DNA of 23,719 nucleotides from Rubrivivax sp. (GTDB lineage: Bacteria > Pseudomonadota > Gammaproteobacteria > Burkholderiales > Burkholderiaceae_C). The stretch covers positions 1 to 23,719 of the forward strand of contig JADJYX010000035.1 in assembly GCA_016719535.1 (NCBI GenBank). The letters are read 5' to 3'. The notes under the pieces are model-generated. The model worked only from the letters and a program-made list of their open reading frames with translations, was not told where the DNA came from and ran no database searches. A program made the position numbers and the translations under genes. Position 1 is the stretch's first letter. Each line of letters starts with the position of its first letter. Below, piece by piece: positions 1 to 8,234 of this stretch.

Positions 1-805
1 CCAGCAACCGATCCCCAGCCTTGTGCGGCAGTGGCCAGCGATTCGGCGTGGTGGCTGCGCGCGTTGAGCCGCGGCCGGCGCCACCTCAGCGCACGCGGGC
101 GACGGTGGCCTCGCGCCCGGCGGCCCACAGCGCCTGCACGCGGCAAAGACCTGCATCAGCGCCGCGCCATCGGCCGCCGGCGGCGGCGTCCGCGGGCCAG
201 ATCGTCCGCGACAAGGGCTTGCCGACCTGGCGCTTCAGCAACGCGGCCCAGCGCGCGGGGTGTCGCCACGTGCCACCAGCAGCGCCGCCAGCGCCGGGTC
301 CAGCGTGTCGCCGGCGAGGCGCCGGCGCCAGAAATCGTTGACGACCTGCAGCTGCGGCTCGCCATCGTCGGCCAGCGGCTCGGTCGACATCACAGCGACT
401 GGCGGCAAAGGGTGTGTCGGACGCGCGCGCTGGCGGCCGTGGATGGTGAAGATCGAGGTTTCGTCGAAGGTCTGCAGCGCCACCTGCAGCCGCTTGCCAT
501 GTCGGCGTGCGGCCAGCCCACGGCCGCGCAGAGGTTAGCAGGCCGGCGACGAAGGGGTCCTGCCATCGGGCCGCCGTGCAGGCCGTCGAGCACATCGACC
601 AGGCGGGCGCGGATGCGCTCGCGCAGCTCGGCGGTGGCGGCTTTGGTGAAGGTCACCACCAGCACCTGCGCCAGCGCAAGCCCACGCTCAGCAGCAGGCG
701 CACCAGGGCGCACAGGTTCCAGGTCTTGCCGGTGCCGGCCGGGGGCCTCGATCAGCGTCGTGCCTTCGAGCGGGTCGTGGAAGGACGTCGAGGCTGCAGG
801 GTCAT
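1..805 (-). CDS. recB: RecB, exodeoxyribonuclease V beta subunit, N-terminal part, frameshifted and cut by the window edge
   Basis: RecB is the 3'-5' helicase and nuclease subunit of RecBCD, which processes double-strand breaks for RecA-dependent repair. Only the N-terminal helicase part is here, reading leftward off the window. Readable pieces are DPLEGTTLIEAPG followed in another frame by the rest of Walker A (about 740-770), then LVVTFTKAATAELRERIRAR (about 600-665), then TFDETSIFTIHG (about 445-480) and VVNDFWRRRL (about 330-355). These match superfamily 1A helicase motifs in RecB order. The pieces lie in different frames, so several one-base indels must be assumed, one inside Walker A. 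The start is the ATG at 805, which overlaps a TGA at 804-802 in the ATGA arrangement usual for recC-recB. The nuclease domain is outside the window. Identity is secure; intactness is not. Confidence 0.85.
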
Positions 806-3800
806 GCCGCTCCCGTTCCGCCTCGGCGGCCGCCAGGCATGCGCGCAGCGGGTCGAAGACCTTGGTGCGCCAGCGCGACTTGAAGGTCTCGTCGAGCACG
901 TCGGCTGGCGGCCGCGCAGCGTCAGCCGGTGGGCGGCGTCGGCGCCTCCGGCCCAGCGGCGTTCGCTCGGCGTCCGGGCCGCGGCGGCCCGGGCCAGGTT
1001 GTCGCCGCTGTCGACCAGCGCCCAGGCGCTGCGCGGGAAGGGCAGCGGCTCGGCCAGGCCGCGGCGGTACAGCGCCAGCACGTGGCCAACGGTGCCTGGG
1101 CGTCGGCCACCGGCGCGAAGCGCAGTGTCTCGTGCCGCGCCAGCCACTGCGTCTGCCGCGCCACGCCCGGCGGCGCGGCCAGGCACAGCGCCAGGTGGTG
1201 GATCCAGGCCTCCAGCCGGTCGCGCGCGTCGGGGTCGGCGCAGCGCCAGCGCAGCAGGCCTTCGCGGCGCAGACCGGCGAGCGTGATGCAGCGTCCACGG
1301 TTCACCGTCGATCTCGAACGGCCGCTCGGCCACGCAAGGGTCGAGCGCCGGCTGCTCGGTGGCGGCGCGCACACGCGCGGCAAAAGCTTTCCAGCACCGT
1401 CAGCGCCTGCTGCAGCTGCAGCCGGCCCAGCGCGCCGGCCGGCCGTTCGCGCCGGCCTCGGCCAGGCAGCGCGTGCGCGGTCGGCAACGGCCAGCAGCGC
1501 CGGCAGCAGCCGCTCGGCCAGCGCGCGCTGGCCGGCACCGTCGGCCACCAGCGGTTCGTCGTCCTGCAGCTGATCGGCATCGCGGCGCAGCTCGACACCC
1601 AGGCGGCGGCGCAGCAGGTAGCGGCTGGGGTTGCGGAAGAACTCCGACCAGGCTGCTCGACCGCGACCGTGCGCCATTCGGGGCCGGGCGGCGGCAGCGC
1701 CTGGGCGAAGAAGGGGCGCAGCGTGGCGGGGGCGGCTTCATCGTCGTCGTCGTCATCGACCCCGTCATCGGCCTCGTCGTCGGCACCTGCGGTGGACGCG
1801 GGCCCGGCAGCGGCTTTGGCAGCACCGGCCGCCAGCGCCTAGGCGCAGCGCCGCGGCCAGTTCGCCGTCGTGGCTGCGCAGGCGCGGGTCGCCGTCGACG
1901 GCGAAGGCGGCCATCGAGAAGGGCTGCAGCGGGTGCTCCACCACCAGCCGCCGGCGCACGGCCTGCAGCGCGGCGCGGTCGGTGGGGTCGTCGGCGATGG
2001 CCGGCAGCAGCATGTCCAGCAGGTCGGCCACCAGCACCGACGGCGGCAGCGGCGCGTTGTCGCGCACGCTGCGGCCGGTGGGCTGAGGTGCAGGTGGGTG
2101 CGCGCGGCCAGGATCAGGTCGAGGAAGAGGTTGCGGTCGTCGAGCCGGCGCTGGCGGTCGCCGGCTTGCGGGCGAGCGGCCATGAGGTCGAATCTGGCGC
2201 GCGCGCGGCCGTGGGGAAGGCGCTGCCGTCGTCGAGCCCGATCACGCACACCCACGCGGTAGGGCAGGCCGCGCAGGCTGCTCATCGACGACACCGTCAC
2301 GCTGCCGGTGGGCACGCCGCCGCGCGCCGGGTCGTCCAGGCGCTGCTGCAGCGCCAGCCGCAGCACCGGCAGCGGCAGCGCCTCGGTCAGGCCGGCGCGC
2401 TGCATCTCGTCGCCCAGTTGCGCGATGGCCTCGTGCGAAGCTCTCGCGCAGGTCGGGTCGCTCGTCGCCCTGGGCGTCGATGAAGCGGTCGCAGGCCGCG
2501 CGCAGCAGTTCGACCCACGCCGCTGGCGGATGCGCCGTGGCCAGCGTGGCCTGCGCCTGCCGCAGCGCCCGGCAAGGCCCAGCCGGCCCAGCACCGCGGC
2601 CTGCTGCCCGCCGATATCGGCACCGGGCAGCAGGCCGGCCAGCGGCTCGCTGGCCTGCGCCGGCAGCACATGGCCGAGGAACAGCCGGCTCAGGCCGTCG
2701 GCCAGCGTGTGGCGATCGGTGGCCGGCACGCCGAAGCGGCCACGGTGGGCGCCGTCCAGCCCCCAGTGCACACCGGCCGCTTGCAGCCAGCCGTGCACCT
2801 GCACCAGGTCGTCGTCGTCCAGCCCGAAGCGGCGTGCCACCACCGGCTGCTGCAGCAGCCCGAAGAGCGCGCTCGCCGGCACGCGCGAGGCCAGCAGCGC
2901 CAGCAGGTCCAGCAGCGCACGCGCCGGCGCATCGACGCTGCGCGCGCGGCCGGTGATGGCATAGGGATGTGGCGCGCGCCCGGCACGCTGCCGAAGACGG
3001 CATCGACCAGCGGCGCCGTGGCTTCGAGATCGGGCATCACCACCAGCACGTCCGACGGCCGCAGCGTGGCGTCGGCCGCGAACAGGCCGAGCAGCCGGTC
3101 GTGCAGCACCTCGAGCTCGCGCGTGCGCGAATGGCAGACATGAAGCTCCAGGCTGCGGTCGTCGGCGGCCAGCGTGATCGAGCCGGGCTCGATCGGCTGC
3201 AGGTCGAGCAGGGCGTTCTGCAGATGCGCCAGCAGCGTGGTGCCCGGGTGCGGGCGGTAGTCGCCATCGTCGGCCACGTCGACGCCGGCGGCGTCGCCGC
3301 CGAGGTCGACCAGGCCATCCACCAACGCCTGCGTCTGCTGTCCCCAGGCCGCCAGCAGGCGGTTGCCTTCCTCGTGCCCGGCATCCTGGCCGCGAGCGGC
3401 CAGGTGCACCAGGCGGCGGCGGTCGACCAGTTCGAACCAGTATTCGCGGCAGGGGTTGAGGACATAGACCTCGACGTGAATGACACGCCCCAGCTGCGCC
3501 AGCAGCCGCTGGTGCAGCGGCGGCATGGCCGGCAGCGCGAAGACATGCACGCGCGCGGGCACGCCGGCGGCGGCCGCGCGTGCCGGGCCGCCACGCTGCA
3601 GCGCGTCGACGAAGGCGGCCACCGGGTGGCGGTCGATGAGGTCGAGGTCGGCGGCCAGGCGCTGCCACAGCGCGGCCTGCCAGGCCTCGTCGACGCCGGC
3701 GAGCGCGTGGTCGTCGATGCGCCGGCCGTCGGCCCAGGCCTGCAGCCAGTCGGGGCGGTAGGTGGTGTACTGCTCGATCAGCGCGGCCACGCGGCTGGCC

Positions 3801-4173
3801 AGTTCGAGCCGCATCACCGGGTCGCCGGTGCCCAGGTAGCGCGCCAGCCGCGGATGGCGCGCCACCCAGTCGGGCATCGCCGAAGGCGCGTATGCACGCG
3901 CCAGGTCAGCGCCGGCGCGAACGGGCCTCGGGGCAGTGCGCGGTACCAGCGCGGGCCACCTGGCGCCACAGCCACTGCGCCAGGTAGTCGAAGCGCAGGT
4001 TGGCGCAGATGCCGTCGTGGCGCGCGATGGCCAGCGTCAGCCAGCGGCGCATGGCGGGCGCTGGGCACGATCACGGCGTCGACCCGCGAAGGGATCGCCC
4101 GGGTGCGCGGCCAGCTCGGCCAGCAGCCGTTCGGCCAGCGCTTCGGTGCGGTTGAGAAGCGCAGGTTCAGCAT
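802..4173 (-). CDS. recC: RecC, exodeoxyribonuclease V gamma subunit, many frameshifts
   Basis: RecC is the Chi-recognising, DNA-splitting subunit of RecBCD. The span is 3372 bases, or 1124 codons, against 1122 residues for E. coli RecC, so nothing large is missing. Recognisable blocks in order are: MLNLRFS then NRTEALAERLLAEL (N-terminus); YRPDWLQAWADGRRI; FALPAMPPLHQRLL; LNPCREYWFELVD; LHVCHSRTRELEVLHDRLLG; LVVMPDLEATAPLVDAVFGS; YAITGRARSVDAP; RFDLMAARPQAGDRQRRLDD followed by RNLFLDLILAARTHLHLS; and FRNPSRYLLRRRLGVELRRD near the C-terminus. The order and wording follow E. coli RecC closely. At least ten frame changes interrupt them, although each block reads cleanly. The start at 4173 begins directly with the conserved N-terminus. 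No recD is visible. The gene is either intact with sequence errors or recently broken. Confidence 0.88.
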
Positions 4174-4393
4174 CGTCGGGTCTACCGGCGGGCGGGCCCG
4201 GGCCGGGCGCCGTCATCCGCTGCGCCGTCATCCGTTGCGCGGGCATCGCGGCTGGGTGGCGCGGACAACGAGCGACTCGGGGCGGGGGTGGCGTTCAAGG
4301 GCTGCGGACGGCTGCGGCGGTCAGGTGCCGGCATTGTCCGGGATGGCCGGCGCGGCACCCCGACGCCGGCGCGCACGGCCGGCCCGCGGGCCG
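4174..4393. other. Intergenic region between the phospholipase D gene and recC, with a short direct repeat
   Basis: No gene is seen in these 220 bases. A 13-base direct repeat (GCGCCGTCATCCG) occurs at 4207-4219 and 4222-4234. A GC-rich inverted repeat (ACGGCC at 4375-4380 with GGCCGT at 4389-4394) overlaps the stop codon of the upstream minus-strand gene and could form a hairpin, but no T-run follows it on the minus strand. I could not pick promoter boxes for recC with confidence. Confidence 0.35.
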
Positions 4394-5789
4394 TCACAGC
4401 CAGTAGGCCCACAGCTGCGAGAACCACTCCTTGAGCCGCAGGTCGATCGTCCGTCGCCGCCAGCCCTCGAGCGTGATCGGCACCGATGCGGCCAGGTCGG
4501 CGTCGAACATCGCCTGCATCTGCCGCCCGAAGCCTGCGCCCAGCACCACCGCGTTCAGCTCGTGGTTGTGCAGGAAGCTGCGCCAGTCGAGGTTGGTCGA
4601 GCCGACGGTGGACCACACGCCGTCGATGAGCACGGTCTTGGCGTGCAGGATCGCGCCCTGGCGCTCGTGGATCTTCACGCCGGCGCGCAGCAGCCGGTCG
4701 TAGTGGCTGCGCCCGGCATGGAAGACCAGGCCCGAGTCGGTCTGGCCGGGCAGGATCAGCCGCACGTCGACGCCGCGCGCCACGGCGGCTTCGAGTGCCG
4801 CCAGCAGCTGCGGGTCGGGCACGAAATAGGCGTTGGTCAGGCGGATGCTGGTCTCCGCACTCGCGATGGCCGACAGCAGCGTGGCGTAGATCAGGCTGAA
4901 GGGCTCGTCGGGTGAACTGCCGATCGCGCGCACCAGCTCGCGGCCGGCGGCTTCGGGCGGCGGGAAATAGTCGCGCGGCGGCAGCGGCGGGCCCTTCTGG
5001 CTGGCCCAGGCGGCGAGGAAGAGCTTTTGCAGTTCGGCCACCACCGGGCCCTGCAGCTGCAGGTCGGTGTCGCGCCACGGCGGCCCGCTGTCGCCCCGCG
5101 CGCGCGAGCCGCGGCGGAACGAGCTGCCCGCATAGACGGCGCTGATGTTGATGCCGCCCAGGAAGGCGGTGCGGCCGTCGACGATCAGCAGCTTGCGGTG
5201 GTCGCGCCGGTTCAGCTCCCAGTCCTTGCGCGTCGACGCCGGGTTCAGCGGGTTGAATTCGAGCACTTGCACGCCGGCTGCCGCCAGTTGCTCGAAGAAG
5301 GCCGCCGGCGTGCCGATCGTGCCCACGCTGTCGCGGATCAGGTTGACCTGCACGCCCTGGCGCTGCCGGGCCAGCAGGGCATGCGCAAAGCGCTGGCCGA
5401 CCTCGTCGTCGTCGAGGATGTAGGTCTCGAGGTTGACATGGTCGCGCGCCGCGGCGATGGCATCGATCATCGCCTGGTAGGTGGCCGGGCCGTCGCGCAG
5501 CAGCTGCACGCCGGTTGCCGGTGGTCAGCGGGCTGCCGACCAGCGCCTGCTCGCGCGCCAGGTGGCGCTCGAAGATCTCGGTGGGCTGGCCGCCCTGCGC
5601 CAGGCGGTCGAGGACGGCCCGGCTTTGCGCCGCCGACAGCGGCCCGGCGGCGCCTTGCAGCGGTACCGCGGTCAGCGGCGCCAGCCGCAGGTCGGGCACG
5701 ATGGTGGGCAGGCTGCTGCAGCCCGCCAGCCCGAGCAGGGCGCTCGTCACCCAGGGCCCGATCCGGGTCGATAGCGGCCGACGCGTCAT
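4394..5789 (-). CDS. Cardiolipin synthase-like phospholipase D lipoprotein, one frameshift
   Basis: This is a phospholipase D superfamily enzyme of the cardiolipin synthase type, expected to form cardiolipin or otherwise transfer phosphatidyl groups at the membrane. The start ATG at 5789 follows an AAAGGGAG ribosome site and opens a signal peptide ending in the lipobox LAGC (residues 21-24), so it is a predicted lipoprotein. The two catalytic HKD motifs are HRKLLIVDG with GGIN (about residue 197) and HAKTVLIDG with GSTN (about residue 382). The reading frame breaks once at about 5511-5513. Removing one base there joins SPLTTGN to GVQLLRDGP and gives about 464 residues, normal for the family. 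It may lead into recC on the same strand, though 220 bases separate them. ClsB- or ClsC-like function is likely, but the exact substrate cannot be read from sequence. Confidence 0.85.
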
Positions 5790-5971
5790 GCGACTCCCTT
5801 TGCCATGGATGCGGCGGGCCACTGTAAGGCCAAGGGCGCGGCGCAGTCGGGCGCTGGCCCCTTCGCCGGCTGTGTGGGCCAGCGCACAGACCCGGTCGGC
5901 GATGCGGGCGAAGCTACGGCTGTCCACAACGAGTTGCCGGTCGGCCAGGGCCGCGGCGACGGGAGAAGTCC
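5790..5971. promoter_or_regulatory. Divergent intergenic region
   Basis: This 182-base stretch separates the minus-strand phospholipase D gene from the plus-strand small membrane protein genes, so promoters for both must lie here or be read through. Strong ribosome sites are visible at both edges (AAAGGGAG on the minus strand at 5794-5801; GGGAGAAG on the plus strand at 5961-5968). I see no convincing -35/-10 pair. Confidence 0.4.
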
Positions 5972-6118
5972 ATGCTCGAAACCCTTGCCGTCATCCTCAT
6001 CGTCCTCTGGCTGGTGGGGCTCGTCACGTCCACCACGATGGGTGGCCTGATCCATGCCCTGCTGGTGATCGCCGTCGTGGTGATCCTGGTCCGCGTCATC
6101 CAGGGTCGGCGCGTCTGA
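5972..6118 (+). CDS. Lmo0937-family small membrane protein
   Basis: This is a 48-residue protein starting MLETLAVILIVLWLVGLVTS and ending in the basic tail RVIQGRRV. It consists of two short hydrophobic helices separated by a turn (TTMGGLIHA), the pattern of the Lmo0937/DUF5670 family. Those proteins are very small, often found among general-stress genes, and have no established biochemical activity. The ATG at 5972 sits four bases after a GGGAGAAG ribosome site. The next small membrane protein gene begins 17 bases after its stop, so the two are probably cotranscribed. Family membership rests on length and pattern, since such a short sequence carries little else. Confidence 0.75.
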   Translation: MLETLAVILIVLWLVGLVTSTTMGGLIHALLVIAVVVILVRVIQGRRV

Positions 6119-6135
6119 CCCGGCCAGGAGTTGCC

Positions 6136-6357
6136 ATGAATGCCATCAAACTGGCCGCCCTGGCCCTGATCGTGGCCGGCGTGCTGGCGCTGGGCTACGG
6201 CGGCTTCAGCTATACACGCGAAACCAGCCACGCCAGGCTGGGGCCGATCGAGCTGTCGGTGAAGGACAGGAAGACGGTCAACATCCCCGTCTGGGCCGGT
6301 GCCGGCGCGCTGGTGGCCGGCGTGCTGCTGCTGGTTTTCGGCGGCCGCAGGTCTTGA
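6136..6357 (+). CDS. Small two-helix membrane protein, uncharacterised
   Basis: This is a 73-residue protein starting MNAIKLAALALIVAGVLALG. The N-terminal transmembrane helix (residues 4-23) is followed by a polar loop containing SYTRETSHARLGPIELSVKD and then a second helix (about 52-70) ending GGRRS. An AGGAG ribosome site lies at 6126-6130, five bases before the ATG. Similar short proteins, with a loop reading roughly 'YTKET...LGPIELSVKE...VNIPVW', are common beside stress genes in proteobacteria as far as I recall; no function is established. It follows the Lmo0937-like gene closely and is probably in the same transcript. Confidence 0.75.
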   Translation: MNAIKLAALALIVAGVLALGYGGFSYTRETSHARLGPIELSVKDRKTVNIPVWAGAGALVAGVLLLVFGGRRS

Positions 6358-6417
6358 CCGGCCGGATGGGGGCGCTGCTTCAGGCGCGCCGCCCGGCCGG
6401 GGGGCGCCGGGCTTAAC

Positions 6418-6939
6418 ATGGTCGCCCGCCAACCCCTCGGTGCACGCCGCATGCCGCTGCAAAGCCAGAACGGCCACCAGGGCCACCAGGGCCACCAGGG
6501 CCACCAGGGCCACCAGGGCCACCAGGGCCACGGTGGGCCCGATCCGCTGGCCGCCCGCCTGGATGCCGATGCCGGCATCGAGCAGGTGGCAGTCACGGTC
6601 ATGGCCATCTGGCGCGACATCGACCAGGCCCTCAGCCCGATCATCGGCGAGCGCGGCGTGGCCGCGCTGTTCAACCGCAGCCTGAAGCGCGCCGCGGCCA
6701 CGCACCCGTGGCTGGCCGCGGGCCGCGGCGCCGCACTCGACGCGGTCGACCTGCCGGCGCTGAAGGCCGCGCTGCTGATGCAGCCGCCGGCTGCCGCTGC
6801 CGTCGGCGGTGCGGCCTTGTTCCGCTCGTTCCACGACTTGCTCGCCAGCCTGGTCGGCGTCACGCTGACGAACCGGCTGCTGCATGCCGTCTGGGCCCCA
6901 ACCTCGGGCGACACGCCCGTGCAGGACCGCTTGCCATGA
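6418..6939 (+). CDS. Uncharacterised protein with (Gly-His-Gln) repeat, first gene of the KaiC-like cassette
   Basis: I do not recognise a named family. The protein has 173 residues if it starts at ATG 6418, or 162 from the in-frame ATG at 6451; neither has a good ribosome site. Near the N-terminus six exact GHQ triplets form a flexible, histidine-rich stretch, followed by a mostly helical body containing VMAIWRDIDQALSPIIGERG, VAALFNRSLKRAAATHPWL and FRSFHDLLASLVGVTLTNRL. No signal peptide or membrane helix is evident, so it is probably cytoplasmic. Its stop overlaps the start of the KaiC-like gene (ATGA at 6936-6939), implying translational coupling. I have an impression that proteins with this helical body accompany KaiC-like ATPases in other Burkholderiales, but could not check. 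A role as partner or input regulator of that ATPase is inference. Confidence 0.75.
   Translation: MVARQPLGARRMPLQSQNGHQGHQGHQGHQGHQGHQGHGGPDPLAARLDADAGIEQVAVTVMAIWRDIDQALSPIIGERGVAALFNRSLKRAAATHPWLAAGRGAALDAVDLPALKAALLMQPPAAAAVGGAALFRSFHDLLASLVGVTLTNRLLHAVWAPTSGDTPVQDRLP
6472..6525 (+). repeat. Six perfect tandem copies of a 9-bp unit (GGCCACCAG)
   Basis: Six exact, consecutive copies of GGCCACCAG run from 6472 to 6525, and a seventh degenerate copy (GGCCACGGT) follows. In the coding frame each copy encodes Gly-His-Gln. The unit is a multiple of three, so gain or loss of copies keeps the reading frame. Confidence 0.97.
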
Positions 6940-8219
6940 CCCCCAAAGCAACCATCAACCGTCTGGCCACCCGGGTGCCGGGCTTGGACGAGGTGCTCGG
7001 CGGCGGTCTGCCGGAGTTCTCGTTCAACCTCATCGCCGGCCAGCCCGGCTGCGGCAAGACGACGCTGGCGCACCAGATCATGTTCGCGCTGGCCACGGCC
7101 GAGCGGCCGGCGATCTATTTCACCGTGCTCGGCGAGCCGCCGCTGAAGATGCTGCGCTACCAGCAGCAGTTCGCCTTCTTCGACAGCGAGGCCATCAACC
7201 GCAGCGTGCGCTTCGTCAACCTGTCCGACGAGGCGGCGCAGGGCGATCTGGCGCGCGTGCTGCAGCGCATGGTCGACGAGGTCACCGTCCACAGCCCGGC
7301 CCTGGTGTTCGTCGACTCGTTCCGCTCGGTGGTGTTGGCCAGCGAGCATGCCGGCAGCCCGAACACCGGGTTGCAGCTGTTCGTCCAGCAGCTGGGCATG
7401 CTGATGACGAGCTGGCAGGCCACCACTTTCCTGGTCGGCGAATATTTCAACGAGAACGACGCCAACCCGGTCTTCACGGTGGCCGACGGCCTCATCTGGC
7501 TGCGGCAGAGCGTGCAGCGCAACTCGATGGTGCGCAAGATCGAGATCATGAAGATGCGCGGCCAGCCCAGCCTGCCGGGACTGCACACCTTCCGCATCGA
7601 CGGCAGCGGCGTGCGTGTCTTCGCGCCGGCGCAGCACCTGGCCACCGGCGTTGCCGAGGCGGCCGTGGCGGCCCTGGACGACCGCGCGCTGACGGGTGTG
7701 CCGGCGCTCGACGAGATGCTCGGCGGCGGCCTGCCGCGCGGCTATTCGCTGCTGGTGGCGGGGCCCTCGGGCTCGGGCAAGAGCGTGCTGGCGGCGTCGT
7801 TCCTGGCCGAGGGCGTGCGCCGTGGCGAGACCGGCGTCGTCGCCGCCTTCGAGCAGCACCCCAACCGGTCGCGCAACCCGCTGCTGGCGCAGCTGATCGC
7901 GCGCGGCCAGGTGGGGCTGATCGACAGCCGCGAGCCCGACCTGTCGATCGACGAGATCGTGCTGCTGATCCTGGCCGAGGTGCGGCGGCTGGGTGCCCGG
8001 CGCGTGGTGCTGGATTCGAGCCGGCTGCAGCGCGTGATGGCGGTCGTCAAGGTGCGCGCCAGCGCCCATTCGAATGCGCTGCGCCTGTACGACATCCGCG
8101 ACGACGGCATCCACCTGGGCGAGATGCTGGCCGACCAGGAAGGCCTGCTCGGCGGTCGCCCGACGCACAAGCCATCCGGCGGCCAGCCGACGCCGGTCGA
8201 CTTCGCCGGGGGCGGCTGA
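6936..8219 (+). CDS. KaiC-like double-domain ATPase with a shortened second domain
   Basis: This is a RecA-fold protein of the KaiC/RadA-like family found in non-cyanobacteria, usually tied to signalling rather than a complete clock; no kaiA or kaiB is seen here. Its length is 427 residues. The first domain has TRVPGLDEVLGGGLP (12-26), Walker A GQPGCGKT (35-42), a catalytic-type Glu in TVLGEP (67) and Walker B LVFVDS (123-128). The second has a repeat of the entry motif, TGVPALDEMLGGGLP (253-267), Walker A GPSGSGKS (276-283), AFEQHPNR (304-311) and Walker B VVLDS (357-361). After VVLDS the sequence jumps straight to RLQRVMAVVKVRASAHSN. In KaiC about 65-70 residues lie between these two points. 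The frame is kept across the junction. The ATG at 6936 overlaps the previous stop. The second domain is therefore probably unable to fold normally, unless the gap is an assembly fault. Confidence 0.9.
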   Translation: MTPKATINRLATRVPGLDEVLGGGLPEFSFNLIAGQPGCGKTTLAHQIMFALATAERPAIYFTVLGEPPLKMLRYQQQFAFFDSEAINRSVRFVNLSDEAAQGDLARVLQRMVDEVTVHSPALVFVDSFRSVVLASEHAGSPNTGLQLFVQQLGMLMTSWQATTFLVGEYFNENDANPVFTVADGLIWLRQSVQRNSMVRKIEIMKMRGQPSLPGLHTFRIDGSGVRVFAPAQHLATGVAEAAVAALDDRALTGVPALDEMLGGGLPRGYSLLVAGPSGSGKSVLAASFLAEGVRRGETGVVAAFEQHPNRSRNPLLAQLIARGQVGLIDSREPDLSIDEIVLLILAEVRRLGARRVVLDSSRLQRVMAVVKVRASAHSNALRLYDIRDDGIHLGEMLADQEGLLGGRPTHKPSGGQPTPVDFAGGG

Positions 8220-8234
8220 GCGCCGCCGCTGCCG

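Noticed and set aside
6472..6531. CRISPR-like or regulatory repeat array
   Set aside because: The units are 9 bp, head to tail with no spacers, and lie inside a coding frame as Gly-His-Gln codons.
6936..8219. Complete circadian kaiABC locus
   Set aside because: Only a KaiC-like protein is present. No KaiA or KaiB protein is encoded nearby, and the second ATPase domain is incomplete.
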